From: Hofstenia miamia
Lineage: Eukaryota; Xenacoelomorpha; Acoela; Hofsteniidae
Direction: 5' to 3'
DNA: 64,000 bases
NCBI GenBank assembly: GCA_900660155.1
Contig: CABFPE010000740.1
Span: 206,640-270,639 of the forward strand
The translations under genes and the position numbers were made by a program. Of this stretch, positions 34,867 to 47,874 are shown piece by piece. A model generated the notes under the pieces. The model was given only the letters and a program-made list of their open reading frames with translations, was not told where the DNA came from and made no database searches. Position 1 is the first letter of the stretch. Each line of letters opens with the position of its first letter.

Positions 34867-36985
34867 CTAATAATTAATTGTTTTCCTGTCTATTTATTAT
34901 TATTAATTTATCAAACATATTAACTAGTACATATAGAATGCATCTGTGGAAGCATGTATTTATATTTAAATATTTATTGATTAAAAAGTTTTTATTTTTG
35001 CAATTGACATGTGTTTTCTGAGAAACGTATTTATTAACCTCAATATTAGAAAATTATGTTTGAAAATACTGATGTAATTCCAAAAACGTTTATGAATAGA
35101 AAAATTGTTACATTTTAAACATTTCTAATTTCATTGAATTTTGAAAATTGCTTTATCTCTATGTGTATTGATAAATTTGTTACATTTAAACAATAGAATG
35201 CAAACAATGCCAACAAAACATTCCAATGACATCAGAGATACACCCCATCAATATACATGACCAATTATTTATGTAATATGGATAAAAAAATTTGTTACAT
35301 TTTATACAATAAACAAATGTGTTTGCCAACAAATATTACAACAAAAGAGAATGTGTTCCAATGACATCAGAGATACACAGATGGCCAAAGTACAAAATTA
35401 CATCATAGCAATGCCAGACATCCCCACCAAGTTCAAAAGGTTGAGTATCTACAGGGTATGACCCAATACATACTACTATTGTTACATAAAGAAATCAATT
35501 CACTCTTAAGGAAAAGCACTGAGATGTGGATGCTAAAACCACTTTGAACAATATGATATATAAATTACAACAGTAATCTGAAAAAGTACTAACTTATATA
35601 ATTAGTTTGTCCACAATGTGCAAAAAAAAATTTCTAAGCATTACACACCCTTGGAAAAGAATGTGCTATGAAATAAATGTTGAGAGGATATGATATTTAC
35701 AATTGCAGTGACACTAAACTAGCAAGTAGCAAACAAATGATTTCATGAAACAACCATTTACAAAAAACTGTTTTTAAATAAAAGTGGTGAAATCTATATG
35801 ACATTTAAGACCTTTCAAAAATTTTTAAGAAAAATGTCTTGCACATTTACAGATAGGCATTTATGAACATTTTCAGAGAAAGTGTAAAAATACATTGAAA
35901 TAACATTCTATACATAAAAAAAATTAATAAAATCTAGTATTGGTATAATAGAATTTTAAGTTAACCATTGAAGCACCAAGAAAATGCATTTATTCTTCAA
36001 AAATATTTCACAACCATTCTTGAACAAATTACATTATGTAATTGATTGAAATATAAATTTGTAATTATTCTATAAAAATATAGTGTAAAACAAACATTAC
36101 TACAATTCTATACACATTTTCTTGCAGAAATAAATTTAAAGCAAATGACATTCTCCATCATAAAGTTTAACAAGCATAGATTGAATTAGAAAATGGCTAA
36201 TCACTACATCAATGTAATACAAGTGATTGCAAATAAATACTAGAAAATTTCTTAGCAAAATACATTCTTAACATTTCCAAATGTGAAATATTATTATGAA
36301 GAATGATATACATGTATAATTATAATAAAGAACCATTAATAAAGATAATTGCTTACTATAGTTAAAAGCAATGCAAATTTTGATAGTGAATTCAAGTATA
36401 TAATAAAAAACAAAGAAATTTAATGTCAGCCAATGAAATTTGAATTTAAGAAGGTTAGGTGATGCATTATCCTATGACCATCAAAAATAATCTCACAAGA
36501 GTCATAAATATTTAAAATTAGTTTAATTGACATTTTATTTAAGAGATATCTAGTTAAATATTAGAAATATAGAATAAACATTGAAATAACATTTCAGTTC
36601 TTCTCCACATTGTAATTTTTTAAATTTTTAAAGGTTAATTTCAATCAATTACTTAAACTCCAATAAATTTAATGTTCATGAAATAGTGATATTATATTAA
36701 CAAGGTTGGAAACATGCTCTAATGCAAATAACACATTTTTTTGAAATATTTGGGTTTTACATCTATGAATTTTTTTCCTTAAAACATGGCATTGAATGTT
36801 TAATCATTGTTACAACAAGCATGCCCTAAGTGAAATTTGACAATAAAAATATCAGTTTGCCTAAATCCTAGAAATCAATAATAAAGACTTTGTCAAAGAA
36901 TTAATTTGCTCAATTAAGTTTTGTCAAAAATATTTCATTGCTAGAGGGTGTCCAATAGAATCAGTTCATTTCCATGTGGCAAAAG
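34867..36985. other. Non-coding, with a ~130-bp tandem duplication
   Basis: 35169-35245 and 35281-35377 are diverged copies ending in the shared TTCCAATGACATCAGAGATA. Otherwise AT-rich and CpG-poor, nothing recognised. Confidence 0.5.
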
Positions 36986-37279
36986 TCATGGGTGTCCCAT
37001 TGGTACGTCCTTCACTTGGTCTCTTACTACTTCTAACCCAGATGCAATTATCAGATTTTCAATTTTCCCTGTTGTTGAAATTTGTAACTGTTTTGATTCT
37101 TTTAAGATATCAGGTTTGCAACTAGCTAGATGCCTTTCTGTGGCAGTTATAAAATGTTCTTTTTTATTCCTTCCATTTCTTTCATGCAATGCCTGCATCC
37201 CTCAGCAAAATTTTCTTATAGGCAAATAGTCAAATGATTTATCTAATTTCATTCTTTTTGCTGACTGAAAAGTAGCCAT
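36986..37279 (-). pseudogene. Unrecognised broken coding remnant
   Basis: A minus-strand frame from an ATG at 37279 (MATFQSAKRMKLDKSFDYLP) continues, with one interruption, into GRNKKEHFITATERHLASCK and ends at 36986. Lys/Glu-rich, soluble. Family unknown; might be a host exon or an element gene. Confidence 0.35.
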
Positions 37280-38084
37280 CACAACAAGTGCACATAATAA
37301 TTCAGTGAGAGGGAATAATAAATATGAACTGCAATGCTGTGCTGGCTGCATGTGTTGGAATTTTTACTCATCATATTTCACTGCTCATTCATAATCTGAA
37401 ATGCTTGGTGGTAATAATTGTTTGCATGCAACAATTAATAGTTTTCTATTATTTGATTATAGTGTTCTATTATAGTAATACTATTAATAGAATAAAGCCA
37501 TTAATATAGAATTTCTATAATAGTCTATAATAGAATTCTATAATTTGGATATCACTGCATTTTTTATTTTGCTTTCTCAAGTGTTTTATTAGCCACATTA
37601 GTAAAAAAGGAATTATTCAAATTATGTATTTGATGATTTCATGTCAGTGTGCACAACACTTTATGCTTTTTACAATAATTGTATAAAACAAATCAGTTAA
37701 TTTAGCAGATGGAAATCAAAAGAGATGCATTCTCCTTGAGAATTGTTGAGTCACCCCATTACACAGTGCAGGGAGTAATGTTTTTGACATGTGGAGTTAC
37801 CATTTCCAAAGTGTAAAGGACCAGAGCAAATTGTTGACTAATCATCTTGATATACCAGAGATTAGAGGCAGTAATGGTTTTTGGAGTAGAGAATTTGAGT
37901 GCATTTTCATTTAAATGTTAAAAGATCAAATTCATGACTAATCAACTCTCTGGCTCAAAGCTATTTAAACATCAAAGCAAACTGTGTTAATGATTTCAAA
38001 TGTATCTCCACAAAGAATAATGGGTTATGTCATATACTTTTTCCATATTTTATTTTACATATACATTTTTGCATTATGTTGCAT
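37280..38084. other. No feature recognised
   Basis: AT-rich. A GC-richer stretch near 37740-37915 reads partly open but no family is seen. Confidence 0.3.
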
Positions 38085-38990
38085 AATCCATTAAATAACC
38101 ATGTGTGGTCAAAGTGAGAGAAAAAATGGGCATAACTAAGACTAAAATGTAATAATGATTAAATTGTACACACATGGTTATGATTGATTATTTGATTGTA
38201 AATTGTTTTATGCAGTTTTATATTTAAAATTAACTCAACAGTATTTGACAAAAACAAGATGACCAAACAGTGTACACTAATGAATGCTGATGATGTGCAA
38301 TTAAAAGCAGAACTGCAACGTGAGGGAAAATCGTAAACAAGCTTTGATCAGCAGGTACTAGTTGAGTATTTGATTATTTACTGAAATGTGCTATAAATAT
38401 ACAAAAAATGTTAGAATGGTTGATGAATGAATTTAGTTTGGATTTACTTCTTTCTTTATTGTCAGGTTATTTTATATTTACATGGAAAGCTGTGTTCAAG
38501 CACTAGAGTAATCATATGGGGGTCCCCAAATACATTTAAAGGAATTCTGGAGCAGCCTCACAATCAGCTATTCAATGGTGGTGAGGGCAGTAGCTGTAGA
38601 TTCCTTGATGTGCTTTTAGGTTATGAATAGACATAGGGATTTTTCTCTGTTGTAGCTTTCCTATAACTCATTTTTTGCCAATTATTAGGATTATATTTAT
38701 ATTGCTCTAAATGTTTGTTATTTCATTATTGGATGCCACTTGCTTATTGGTTTTTATCATAGTTGACCATTGGCCAAATTATGCATTTACTTTCTTGCAG
38801 GCTGCATTGATTGTTCACATGTACAAAGGGCTAGCATGTATTACTATATCTGTAGGGCTATTATATGTAAGGCTCAATAACAAGCTAAAGCATTGTGGTT
38901 GCATTATTTCCTTATATTTACATAATCATAATAACAAGAACAATCAATGCACTAAATTAGTAAGTTGTAGCACACACAATCACTTAGTTT
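38085..38990 (+). repeat. Diverged ~0.9-kb direct duplicate, copy 1
   Basis: Matches 39148-40025 with clear substitutions and indels and ends at the N at 38991. Each copy contains a short frame starting MTKQCTL(M/I)NAD with LKAEL..EGKS, reminiscent of the start of a SAP-type DNA-binding motif, then an exon-like piece with FKGILEQPHNQLFNGGEGSS (38536-38595). Possibly a decayed gene or element with several exons; function not assigned. The copies may be haplotypes. Confidence 0.6.
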
Positions 38991-39147
38991 NTGCCAGAGT
39001 GATATCCAAGAAGAGAGTTTCATAAACTTGCTTGAAAGGTGCTACCCTATTTTCTCATGTATTATTGTCTAGCTCAATAACTCATCTCAGTTGTTGTCTT
39101 ACCTCTCAGCTCATGTAATAATAGCATGTAATTACCATTGTGGCATA

Positions 39148-40080
39148 ATCCATCAAATAACCATGTGTGGTCAAAATGAGAGAAAAGATGGATGTAACTA
39201 AGACTAAAATGTAATAATGATTAAATTGTAAACACATGGTTATGATTGATTATTTGATTTGTAAATTGTTTTATGCAGTTATTTAAAATTAAATTGACAG
39301 TATTTGACAAAAACAAGATGACCAAACAGTGTACACTAATTAATGCTGACAATGCGAAATTAAAAGCAGAACTAAAACGCGAGGGAAAATCTTAAGCAAG
39401 CTTCGATCAACAGGTACTAGTTGAGTATTTGATTATTTACTGAAATGTGCTATAAATATGCATCTTATGGAAAGCCAAATGTTCAAGCACTAGAGGTAAT
39501 TGTATGGTGGTCCCATCATACATTTAAAGGAATGCTAGAGCAGCCTCACAATCAGCTATTCAACGGCTGTGAGGGAAGTAGCTCTGGAGCAGCCTCACAA
39601 TCAGCTATTCAATGGCAGTGAGGGCGATTTTTCTCCATTGTAGCTTTCGTATTACTCATTGCTTGTCAATTATTATGATTATAGTTATATTGCTCTACAT
39701 GTTTATTAGATCATTTATTAATCTAATTTAATTTATATTGCTCTACATGTTTGTTATTTCATTATTAGATGCTAGTTGCTTATTGTTTTTTATCATAGTT
39801 GACCATTGGCCGAATTATGCATTTACTTTCTTGCAGGCTGCATTGATTGTTCACATGTATGAAGGTCTAGCATGTATTGTTATATATGTAGGGCTATTAT
39901 ATGTAAGGCTCAATAACAAGCTAAAGCATTGCGGTTGCGTTATTTCCTTATATTTACATAATCATAATAACAAAAACAATAAATGCACTAAATTAGTAAG
40001 TTGTCATACACAAACAATCACTGAGTTAACCATCCACACACTGATTCAGTTAATGGTTTCCATTGCAGAGTTCAAGTAAA
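39148..40080 (+). repeat. Diverged ~0.9-kb direct duplicate, copy 2
   Basis: Second copy, including an internal ~45-base repetition around GAGCAGCCTCACAATCAGCT (39539 and 39588). The 156 bases between the N at 38991 and this copy do not match copy 1's left flank, so a simple contig overlap does not fully explain the pair. Confidence 0.6.
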
Positions 40081-40353
40081 AGCTGGAGCTGTTGCTGCTA
40101 AAGAGATCTCTGGAATCACATGGCACCACTTCAGGTTTCGACCCTGTCTTCCATCTACCACTCTCAATCTAAATAAGTTGTTGTTAGTTAAGCATTCAGG
40201 AATGCTAATGTGGATTAATTTAAGTTAATTAGCTAAACACTCAATTAGAAAAAGAGGATTAGGAATCTGTCATACTTAATCATCACATATACTGTGAAAT
40301 GTAATAAGTTACTTTTGAATAATCACGGAATTTGGGATTGGCATGATTCTACA

Positions 40354-40369
40354 TGGCAACTGTGACAGG
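40354..40369 (+). other. Primer-binding site
   Basis: TGGCAACTGTGACAGG directly after TACA; one base different from the site at 7875-7890 in the related fossil. Confidence 0.75.
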
Positions 40370-43300
40370 CGCCTGAAATGCATGTGTGCATGAAAGAGAA
40401 GATGCAAATTTAAAGAAAATGCTATATCAAAAAACAAAGGAAAACATGAGTGGTGTGAAAAACAGTTAATTTAGAAGAAAGAAGATCGATTTAAAAATGT
40501 AATGAACGAGGATTATTACGTATGATTGAGTTAAGATAGTTGTTTCTTTTCGAATTATAAAGAAAATTAGTGATACAGTTAAAGATGAAAGGACAAGTGA
40601 GTGTAACCTTTAAACTAAGCACAAGAAATAATGTTTGAAAAGGAATCAGTAAAAGATTACTCCCAGCTATAAATGAAAATGTTGAATTCAAGGAAAAAAC
40701 AAAAAACTAAAGCGAAGACACAAAAAACACCCCAAAACCGAAAAACCCCAGAAGACATAACAATGTCCCCTGAAAGCGAGACGTCCCCAGCAGAATTAAT
40801 GCTACAGCCAGCACAAGAAAATGTTGAATTTTCTATAGTCAAACTCACTAAAATAATTAAAAACAATTCCGAAAGAAAAGAGTTGACAATACAGATAGAA
40901 AAGTTGACACAATGAATGTTTGAGATAGAAATGGCAAATGTTGAAAAAGATAGACTTATTGAAGAAATCATACAAGTTACAAGTGTAAGATTAACAGAAC
41001 AAAGAAATGTGTTTCAGAAACAAATTGAAAAGTTAACTGAAGCAAATAAAGAAATCAAAGCACAAAGCAAAAAGTTACAACAACTTATGAGCCAAATGCA
41101 TGAAGAGAATGTAAACCATTAGAAAAGAGAATATCTCAAAGGAAATTGAGATTGATAACTTGAAGGATGAAATTAGGTTAATATCATTAACTAATGAAGA
41201 AAATCAAGATAAGGAAAAATGAAATGCCAAAATAACAGAAACGACAATAATGGAAAAGCCAAAAAAAATTGAATGAAGCTATACCAGTGAGAGAGCCGCA
41301 GAGTGAAATGTATAAACAATGCAAAATGGAAGATGAATTTGTGGAGAAATTGGTGACCAACATAACAAAACAAGTAAAAGAAAATTCTAAAAAACCCAGA
41401 GATGTAAAACCTATATTCAAAGAAACAATATTGTCAGAAGGGGAAGATATAGAGGCACCAGCATGTAAAGCAATCCTCCCAAAATTTACAGGAAAGGTTG
41501 ATAGCTATTCACCAACGTTTAATGAATGGATCCAAATGTTTGAAATGAGCATGAAGGAGAGAAAAGTGATACAAAAACAAGTGGCAGTGAGATTTCTTCT
41601 ATATTTGGGGATTGCAGCTTATCAGCATTATTTGGTGTTGGATTTAGAGACCAAAACAAATTATAAAAAGCTAATAGGAGAATACCAACAGTATTATGAT
41701 GATGAAAGCTTTAAAAGTCAATATCATATATTATTGAATAGTACAAAAATGAACAAAAGAGAGGATTTACAAAATTACATGTTGCAGGTGGAGAGACTAT
41801 TAAAGTTAAGTTCTAGAGAGTGAACATATTCAAAATATGACTTGTTTTCACATATCTGTAAGGGACTTCTGGAACCAATTCGACAACAGTTTGAAATAAA
41901 ATGCGATGCAGATGATTTGTTAGACGGGATGATAAGAAAAGGATTAGCGATACAAGTCATGATGGAGAATAATGCTCAGATAAATGAAAAGTCGACAACA
42001 ATAAAGGCAACAACATTGCCTATGATAAACAGAACCAGTAAAATAACAGGAAAAGAAGAGGTTAGAAAACCAAAAGACGAGATTATAAGAATAAAATTGA
42101 AAGATGGTACGATAAAAAGAAGAAATAGGAAAGATTTGAAATGTCAAACGTGCTGTAAGAAAGGCCACATGAAGAAATTTTGTAAATGACAAATTAATTT
42201 CATTGAGGAGGAAGAAGCATATTTTGACAAAGAGGATTTATTAGAGGACAAAGAGGAACCTGAACAAAATGAAGAAACAGAAAGTGATACTTTAAACTAG
42301 AAGGAGCACCACCTCTAGTAAACCATGCACCTGTTCTAATTGTAACAGACCTAATCAAAGCAAATAATTAATGGTGTAATGGTCAAAGCAACCATAGATA
42401 TGGGAGCAGTAATATCAATAATCACTGATGAGTGTGCTTTGAAGATAGGATTTGAAAGGAAGAATCTACAAAGTGAGAAGAGCAGGCGAATAAATGCCTC
42501 TGGAGATTATATTGACATAAAAGGTAAGTTAATAGATATACCAATTCAGATAGCAAATACGACGTTTTCACAAACATTTATGGTCATAGATTCAGAAAAA
42601 AATTCACTACCCTATGAAGTGATATTAGGGAATGATTTTCTAATGGACAACAAGCGCATTATTGACTATACCAAAAAAACAATATTGGTGCAGGAGGAAG
42701 TAATCACAACTCATGAGAAAGAAGAAGAAGACACAGAAATAATAAAATTTCAATTAAGTGAAGACATAAGAATTTTGCCAAATAATTGGAAAGTGTGTCA
42801 AATACAAACGGAAAAGGAGCTAACTGCCAAAATCATGATATATGATGAAAAAGGGATTAATACAAAAAAGCTATCGATTCCATCAAGTTTGTGTATAGTA
42901 AAGGAAGGCAAGGGTACCATACCGATATTAAATGTGATGAATCACATAGTCAATATAAAAAAGGATACTCTCAAAATTAAAGGAAAGAGAGTCAAAACAG
43001 AAAAAATGACGGTGAACAAAACAATTAGTATAGAAGAAGATAAAGAGTACCAAATACCAGAAATTAACAAAATGGAATACAAGCATTTGGATAAAGATGA
43101 AAGGAAAAAATTGATAGAAATCATACAAAAACAGGCTAAAATATTCAATTTTGGAGAAATAAGTGTAGGAAAAGTGGTAGGAGAAACGTATAAAATTATA
43201 ACAACCATGGAGGAACTGATAAGACTGCCGTGCAGAAGAGTGCAGAAGAATTTGAAAGAAAACTACAATACTATCTTGAACAAACAAATAGATAATAAAA

Positions 43301-43547
43301 TAATCAGACCTAGTGAAAGCCCATATGCTGCACCAACTGTCTTTGTGAAACAGGGGAACAAGTATAGGTTATGCATAGATTTTTGCAAATTAAATGAGGT
43401 TACAAAGAAAGACGCATATCTGCTCCCGAGGATAGAGGATATCATATATGAAGCCAGCAAAAATAAGTACTACACTTGCATAGACCTATGTAAGGCATAT
43501 TGGCAGGTGCCTTTCTTTCCTTTTGTCATTTTATCATCTGGTTTGTA
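40354..43547 (+). mobile_element. Ty3/gypsy-like LTR element fossil (PBS, gag, protease, start of RT)
   Basis: Plus-strand fossil related to the one at 5.5-9.0 kb. Parts in order: the end of a 5' LTR (TACA at 40350-40353), primer-binding site (40354-40369), gag with a Lys/Gln-rich coiled region (about 40679-41122), central gag domain (41461-41740), CCHC knuckle (about 42139-42186), an aspartic-protease-like domain (from about 42390) and the first third of reverse transcriptase (about 43230-43520, with SPYAAPTVFVK and CIDLCKAYWQVP). RNase H and integrase are not present. It is broken, with about five breaks. The 5' LTR's outer end could not be placed and its sequence is not clearly family A. 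Confidence 0.85.
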
Positions 43548-43589
43548 GTGGTGCCCCTTCTTGGTCACGATTCCAGGCTCTTGTTAAAG

Positions 43590-44110
43590 TGCGTATCCTA
43601 ACCTACATTTAATAATCATTACATGCTCAGTCACATTATTGTCATTAATTTGGATCTAAAATAATGTCAATATAAATCTCTAGGTTTCAGCTTACCAGCC
43701 ATATTTCGAGCTTGTTAAGTTTAATACATGTAGATAAGTGATCAGTAGTCAAATAAACGAGAATAAAAACCCTTATACCTAACAGAAGTGCACTGTCATG
43801 GTGAGGCACAAAGACCCTTGAATCATTCCTGTGATGGATCCAGACCACTACTAAACACAAATGGTTTAGCTTGACATCATATTAAGTAATCAAAACATAG
43901 AAAAGAAACAATATAAGAATTCTGAAGAAATTTCTTTATCAATGGTTTACATGAATTTGAATCTATCTATAGTAGCTCAAAAAAGTACCTGTTGATTTCA
44001 AATTTTGAATTTCTGATCTGCCAAGATGGCGGCTAAAAATAATGGAAGCAATTTCACCCCCTTTGTTAGTCAAAATTATTAGTATCAACAAATACTATTC
44101 CATAATCAAT
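43590..44110 (-). repeat. Partial LTR, family A
   Basis: Aligns to the inner and outer parts of the LTR at 24.4-24.95 kb in the same orientation, beginning at CCTAACCTACATTT. Orientation is opposite to the Ty3-like fossil just upstream, so it is not that element's 3' LTR. It contains GCCAAGATGGCGGC (about 44020), a YY1-like motif, and abuts the Polinton fossil on its right. Confidence 0.65.
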
Positions 44111-44979
44111 TACACTGATTTTACTTCACAAAATTTCAATGAATGCTCACAAACTTTTGATAATCAAGTCAATGAAATGATGTTAAATTTTGAAGAAAAT
44201 CAAACCGGGTCAAGTGATGTCAACCAACAGCCAACCACATCATCAATCACAAACACTATGACAATGATATCTGAAGACGCTACTACTTCAACCAAGTAAG
44301 TACATGCTTTTTTATTTTGAAAATTGTGTTTGGCATCTTTTGCGATTTTTAAAAAACACAATAAAGTTTTTAAGTTTAAATATTAAAGTAATCTTGTCAA
44401 TGTTTTTTAATTCAAAAGCATGGTAAACACAATTATTTTAATTGGTGTTATTCACCAGTCATTTTACAATTATTTTAATTGGTGTTATTCACCGGCAATT
44501 TTTTAAAAAAAAATAAAACACACATCCAATTTTCACTGGACAAAGAATTAGAGGTTTACTGTTTAAACTAATGAGGTTTTTTAAAAACGCTGTGTTACAA
44601 ATTTCAAAAACCAGATGATATTTTACATCACTGAAAATATTTCTCAAAAAAATGCACAAGTGTGTGTTCATTTTTAAATTTAAAATAATTGATTTATCAC
44701 ACTTACACTCTCTCAGATTATTATAGACATTGTGCGTAAAAATGAATTTTATTCATGGCTCAATTTCTTAGATATTATATTGTAAAGTCAAAATTTAATG
44801 AATTACAAAATCACTATCTCTCTCCCTGTGTGTATTTAAATGTTACACATTGCAGTGATTATTTGTTAAATGTATTCTCACTATTTTGTTTAAAAATGCA
44901 TGTGTATTATCTGATTTTACTGAATACGAGTTTTAAAAATGTTTACAATACACTATCAATATTATCTAATTACCATTTT

Positions 44980-45610
44980 GGGTGAATGCATGATTTAATT
45001 GTTATAAGGTCAATTTATATAATTTCCGTTTTTGGGGTGAATACTCAATTTATTTAATTGTTACAATTTCAATTTATATATAATTCCCGTTTTTCTCAAC
45101 ACAAGATGTTGATGGAAATAATGTTTTATTTCTCTTTTATGAAATTGAGTTTTATTCATGGCTCAATATCATTTATTCCAAGTTTAAAAAGATGGAAGGA
45201 AATTTTTTCTCAATCATTATAGACATTGTGTGTAAATGAATTTTAAACTCATTCACAGCTTATTATTTAATGTGCTACAAGATTGTCATCTCTCTGTGTA
45301 TTTTAAATAATTGCGTAATTATTTTTAAAATGTGTCTTTTTCAATACACATTGTTAACATTTTAAATGTAATTAACGTTTTACGAGGAGTGTTATCATTG
45401 AATAGCTAAATGTATACTTGTGTTTTAATTTTACATATGCATGCTTTAATATAGAATGCCTGTTTTTTCGATGAATACATTTTTAAATGTTACATTGTCA
45501 ATGTATATGTAATACCTGTTTTTGGGTGAATGCATGTTTTAATTGTTACACTATCAATTATATCTATCTCAATGTTTTGTACGAATTTATTTAATTGTTA
45601 CACTGGTATT
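44980..45610. repeat. Degenerate ~55-65-bp tandem array
   Basis: About six to eight loose copies of a unit around GTGAATGCATGTTTTAATTG followed by TTACA..TCAATTTATAT and a TACCTGTTTTTG-like end. Related shorter repeats (TTTTATTCATGGCTCAAT) occur at 44746 and 45150, and a 39-bp tandem pair at about 44420-44497. Confidence 0.6.
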
Positions 45611-47874
45611 TTTTTCCTGTAATGTGTTTATGCGTATTTTTCATGCTCTACCTTTTTTTAATCAGTTTATATTTTTTAAAACCAATTATGCCAAAATTAT
45701 TTTATCAAAAAATTGATATTTCCATGGCATTTATTAATAAATGGTCTATTTAGACAAAAGATTCAATATTTCTGTGGTTTGTGTCAATATAGCAGTCCTC
45801 ATCCTCAGCAGGTTAGGTGCCATTTACACAGTAGACATAGGCTTATGACAGTTAATTTCTGTGTTTATTGCAAAACTTATTTTGCCAGTAGATTGGATCT
45901 TAACACTCATTTTGATAATAAGCATCCCAATGAGATATCCCCACTGCCAGCTTCAAATAATAATGATTATACAATTCATAGAACGGAAAATGCATGTTAA
46001 GGAGCTTTTGCAAGTTATCTTTCAAATAATGTCAACTTAGTTGATATATACATGGCATTCTCTAACCATCATGAAGCAATACGTCAAATAATTTCGAGCA
46101 AGATTTCTACGCATTATTCTGCAAAAATTTATTTAACCTGCGAAATAGAGATGGTCAAGCTGCAGGAAAATGATGAAGAAAAGTCGGTGATACTTTATCC
46201 AAGATCGAGCCCCATGTCAGTGTTTAGATCCAAACTAAGCAATAACAACTTTTACAGACTAGTTGACGAAATTACAAGCCATATCAGTATGTACAATACA
46301 AATGGAATTGGGTTCATATTAAAAAACATCAATAGAGTCGGGCTCAAAGTGTCAAAATACAGTCCATCTTGAGGAGGGTCTTATATTCCTTTAATTGAAC
46401 ACCTAGAAAAAATCATTTCCTTGTGAATCCAGTCAATCACACTTATGGTTTGTGCATAGTGTACTAGCTTGCTTCCACCCAGAAATTAAAGATTGATGCT
46501 AAATAATGCATTTGAACAAATTTCTTCCATTGCTAAAGTACAAATGTCTAATGTTTCCTTTATCAATTAACAATATATATATTTTTGAGCCATGGAATTC
46601 CATAAATGTAAATGTCTATTCCCTAAATGATCAATGCCTTGTACCAGCATACATATCTCTGTGCTGATATCATACAACAGTCAATCTATTACTAATAGAA
46701 GATGAAAAGAGCCACTATCTAGCAATTACAAATTTGAATGCATGTCTTTGATTTTTTAAGACTAGAAGTGATGGATTTTTCTGTTCAAAATGTTTATTGG
46801 GGTTTACAACAAAAACAAATTTGGAGAATTATGAGAATCAATGTGGCGGAGTCATGGAATCAAACATCACGTCTCCAGATCCTGCAGACGAGATTAAATT
46901 TAAAGCATACGCAGTGCAGAATTGCATTCCTATCATTGGTAGTTTGGAAATTGAAACAATATTGAGAAAAGTGCGCACTGTACAACCAAACCCATCAACC
47001 AGTTACACACTGTGTGAGGTTGAACAAATTCTATCCAGTGTGTGCAAAGTAATATCTGGTGAGAATTGCATTGAAGAAGCATTTGATCATTTACGTGAAT
47101 TGGCAAAAAAATTGTATGAGCTGAAACAAAAACATCATAATTTTGTAATTTCCCTGGAGCAGTGAAAAACAATGTTGGCATTGGCAGTGAGGTGTGTATT
47201 TTGTAGAAATGTGTTTGCACAAGATGTTGTGAAAGTTATTGACTACTGTCATTTTTCCGGGAAATTTTGAGTTGTCACACACAATAATTGCAACATTTTA
47301 AATCAAAGTCCTCAATTCACTCCAATTTACATGCATAATGGGAGCAAATATGACATGCCTATTCTACTAAAAAATTTGAAAATGAAAGACGGAGAGAAGA
47401 TATCTTGCATCCTGTGTACATCTGAGGTGTTTCTTTCACTAAATTTAATGGTACCTGTACATAGTTATTCTGATAAAGACGGAGTCTCTAAACGATTTTT
47501 TGAAGAACCTAGATTTTTGGACAGCTATTGTTTCATAGCTGATAGTCTATCAAACCTTGCAAAAAACATTGGCACAGAGAAATATCAATTTTTAAGAAAT
47601 GGAATGGGCGAGCAGAAGGCATCAGTATTTAGCAAGGGGAAGTTGGCATGCAATGCTGAAGTATACAGGAATCTTGCTTGATCCTATACATGCCGAGGAG
47701 GAATTGAATTTTATACTTGATGGAATTCATGGAGGTATGTACTCAACATTTTCAGATAGATTTTTAAAGCCAAAAACCCTATGGTAGATGGATATGATTC
47801 AGAAAGGAGACCATCTATGCGTTCTATGGCAATTTGAACAGCTTATATGCTGGAACCTGCCTGTGGAAATTGTA

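Noticed and set aside
41187-42192. Minus-strand frames rich in Phe and Ser across gag
   Set aside because: Shadows of the plus-strand gag reading.
43590-44110. 3' LTR of the Ty3-like fossil at 40.35 kb
   Set aside because: Opposite orientation and different from that element's visible 5' LTR end; a separate partial LTR.
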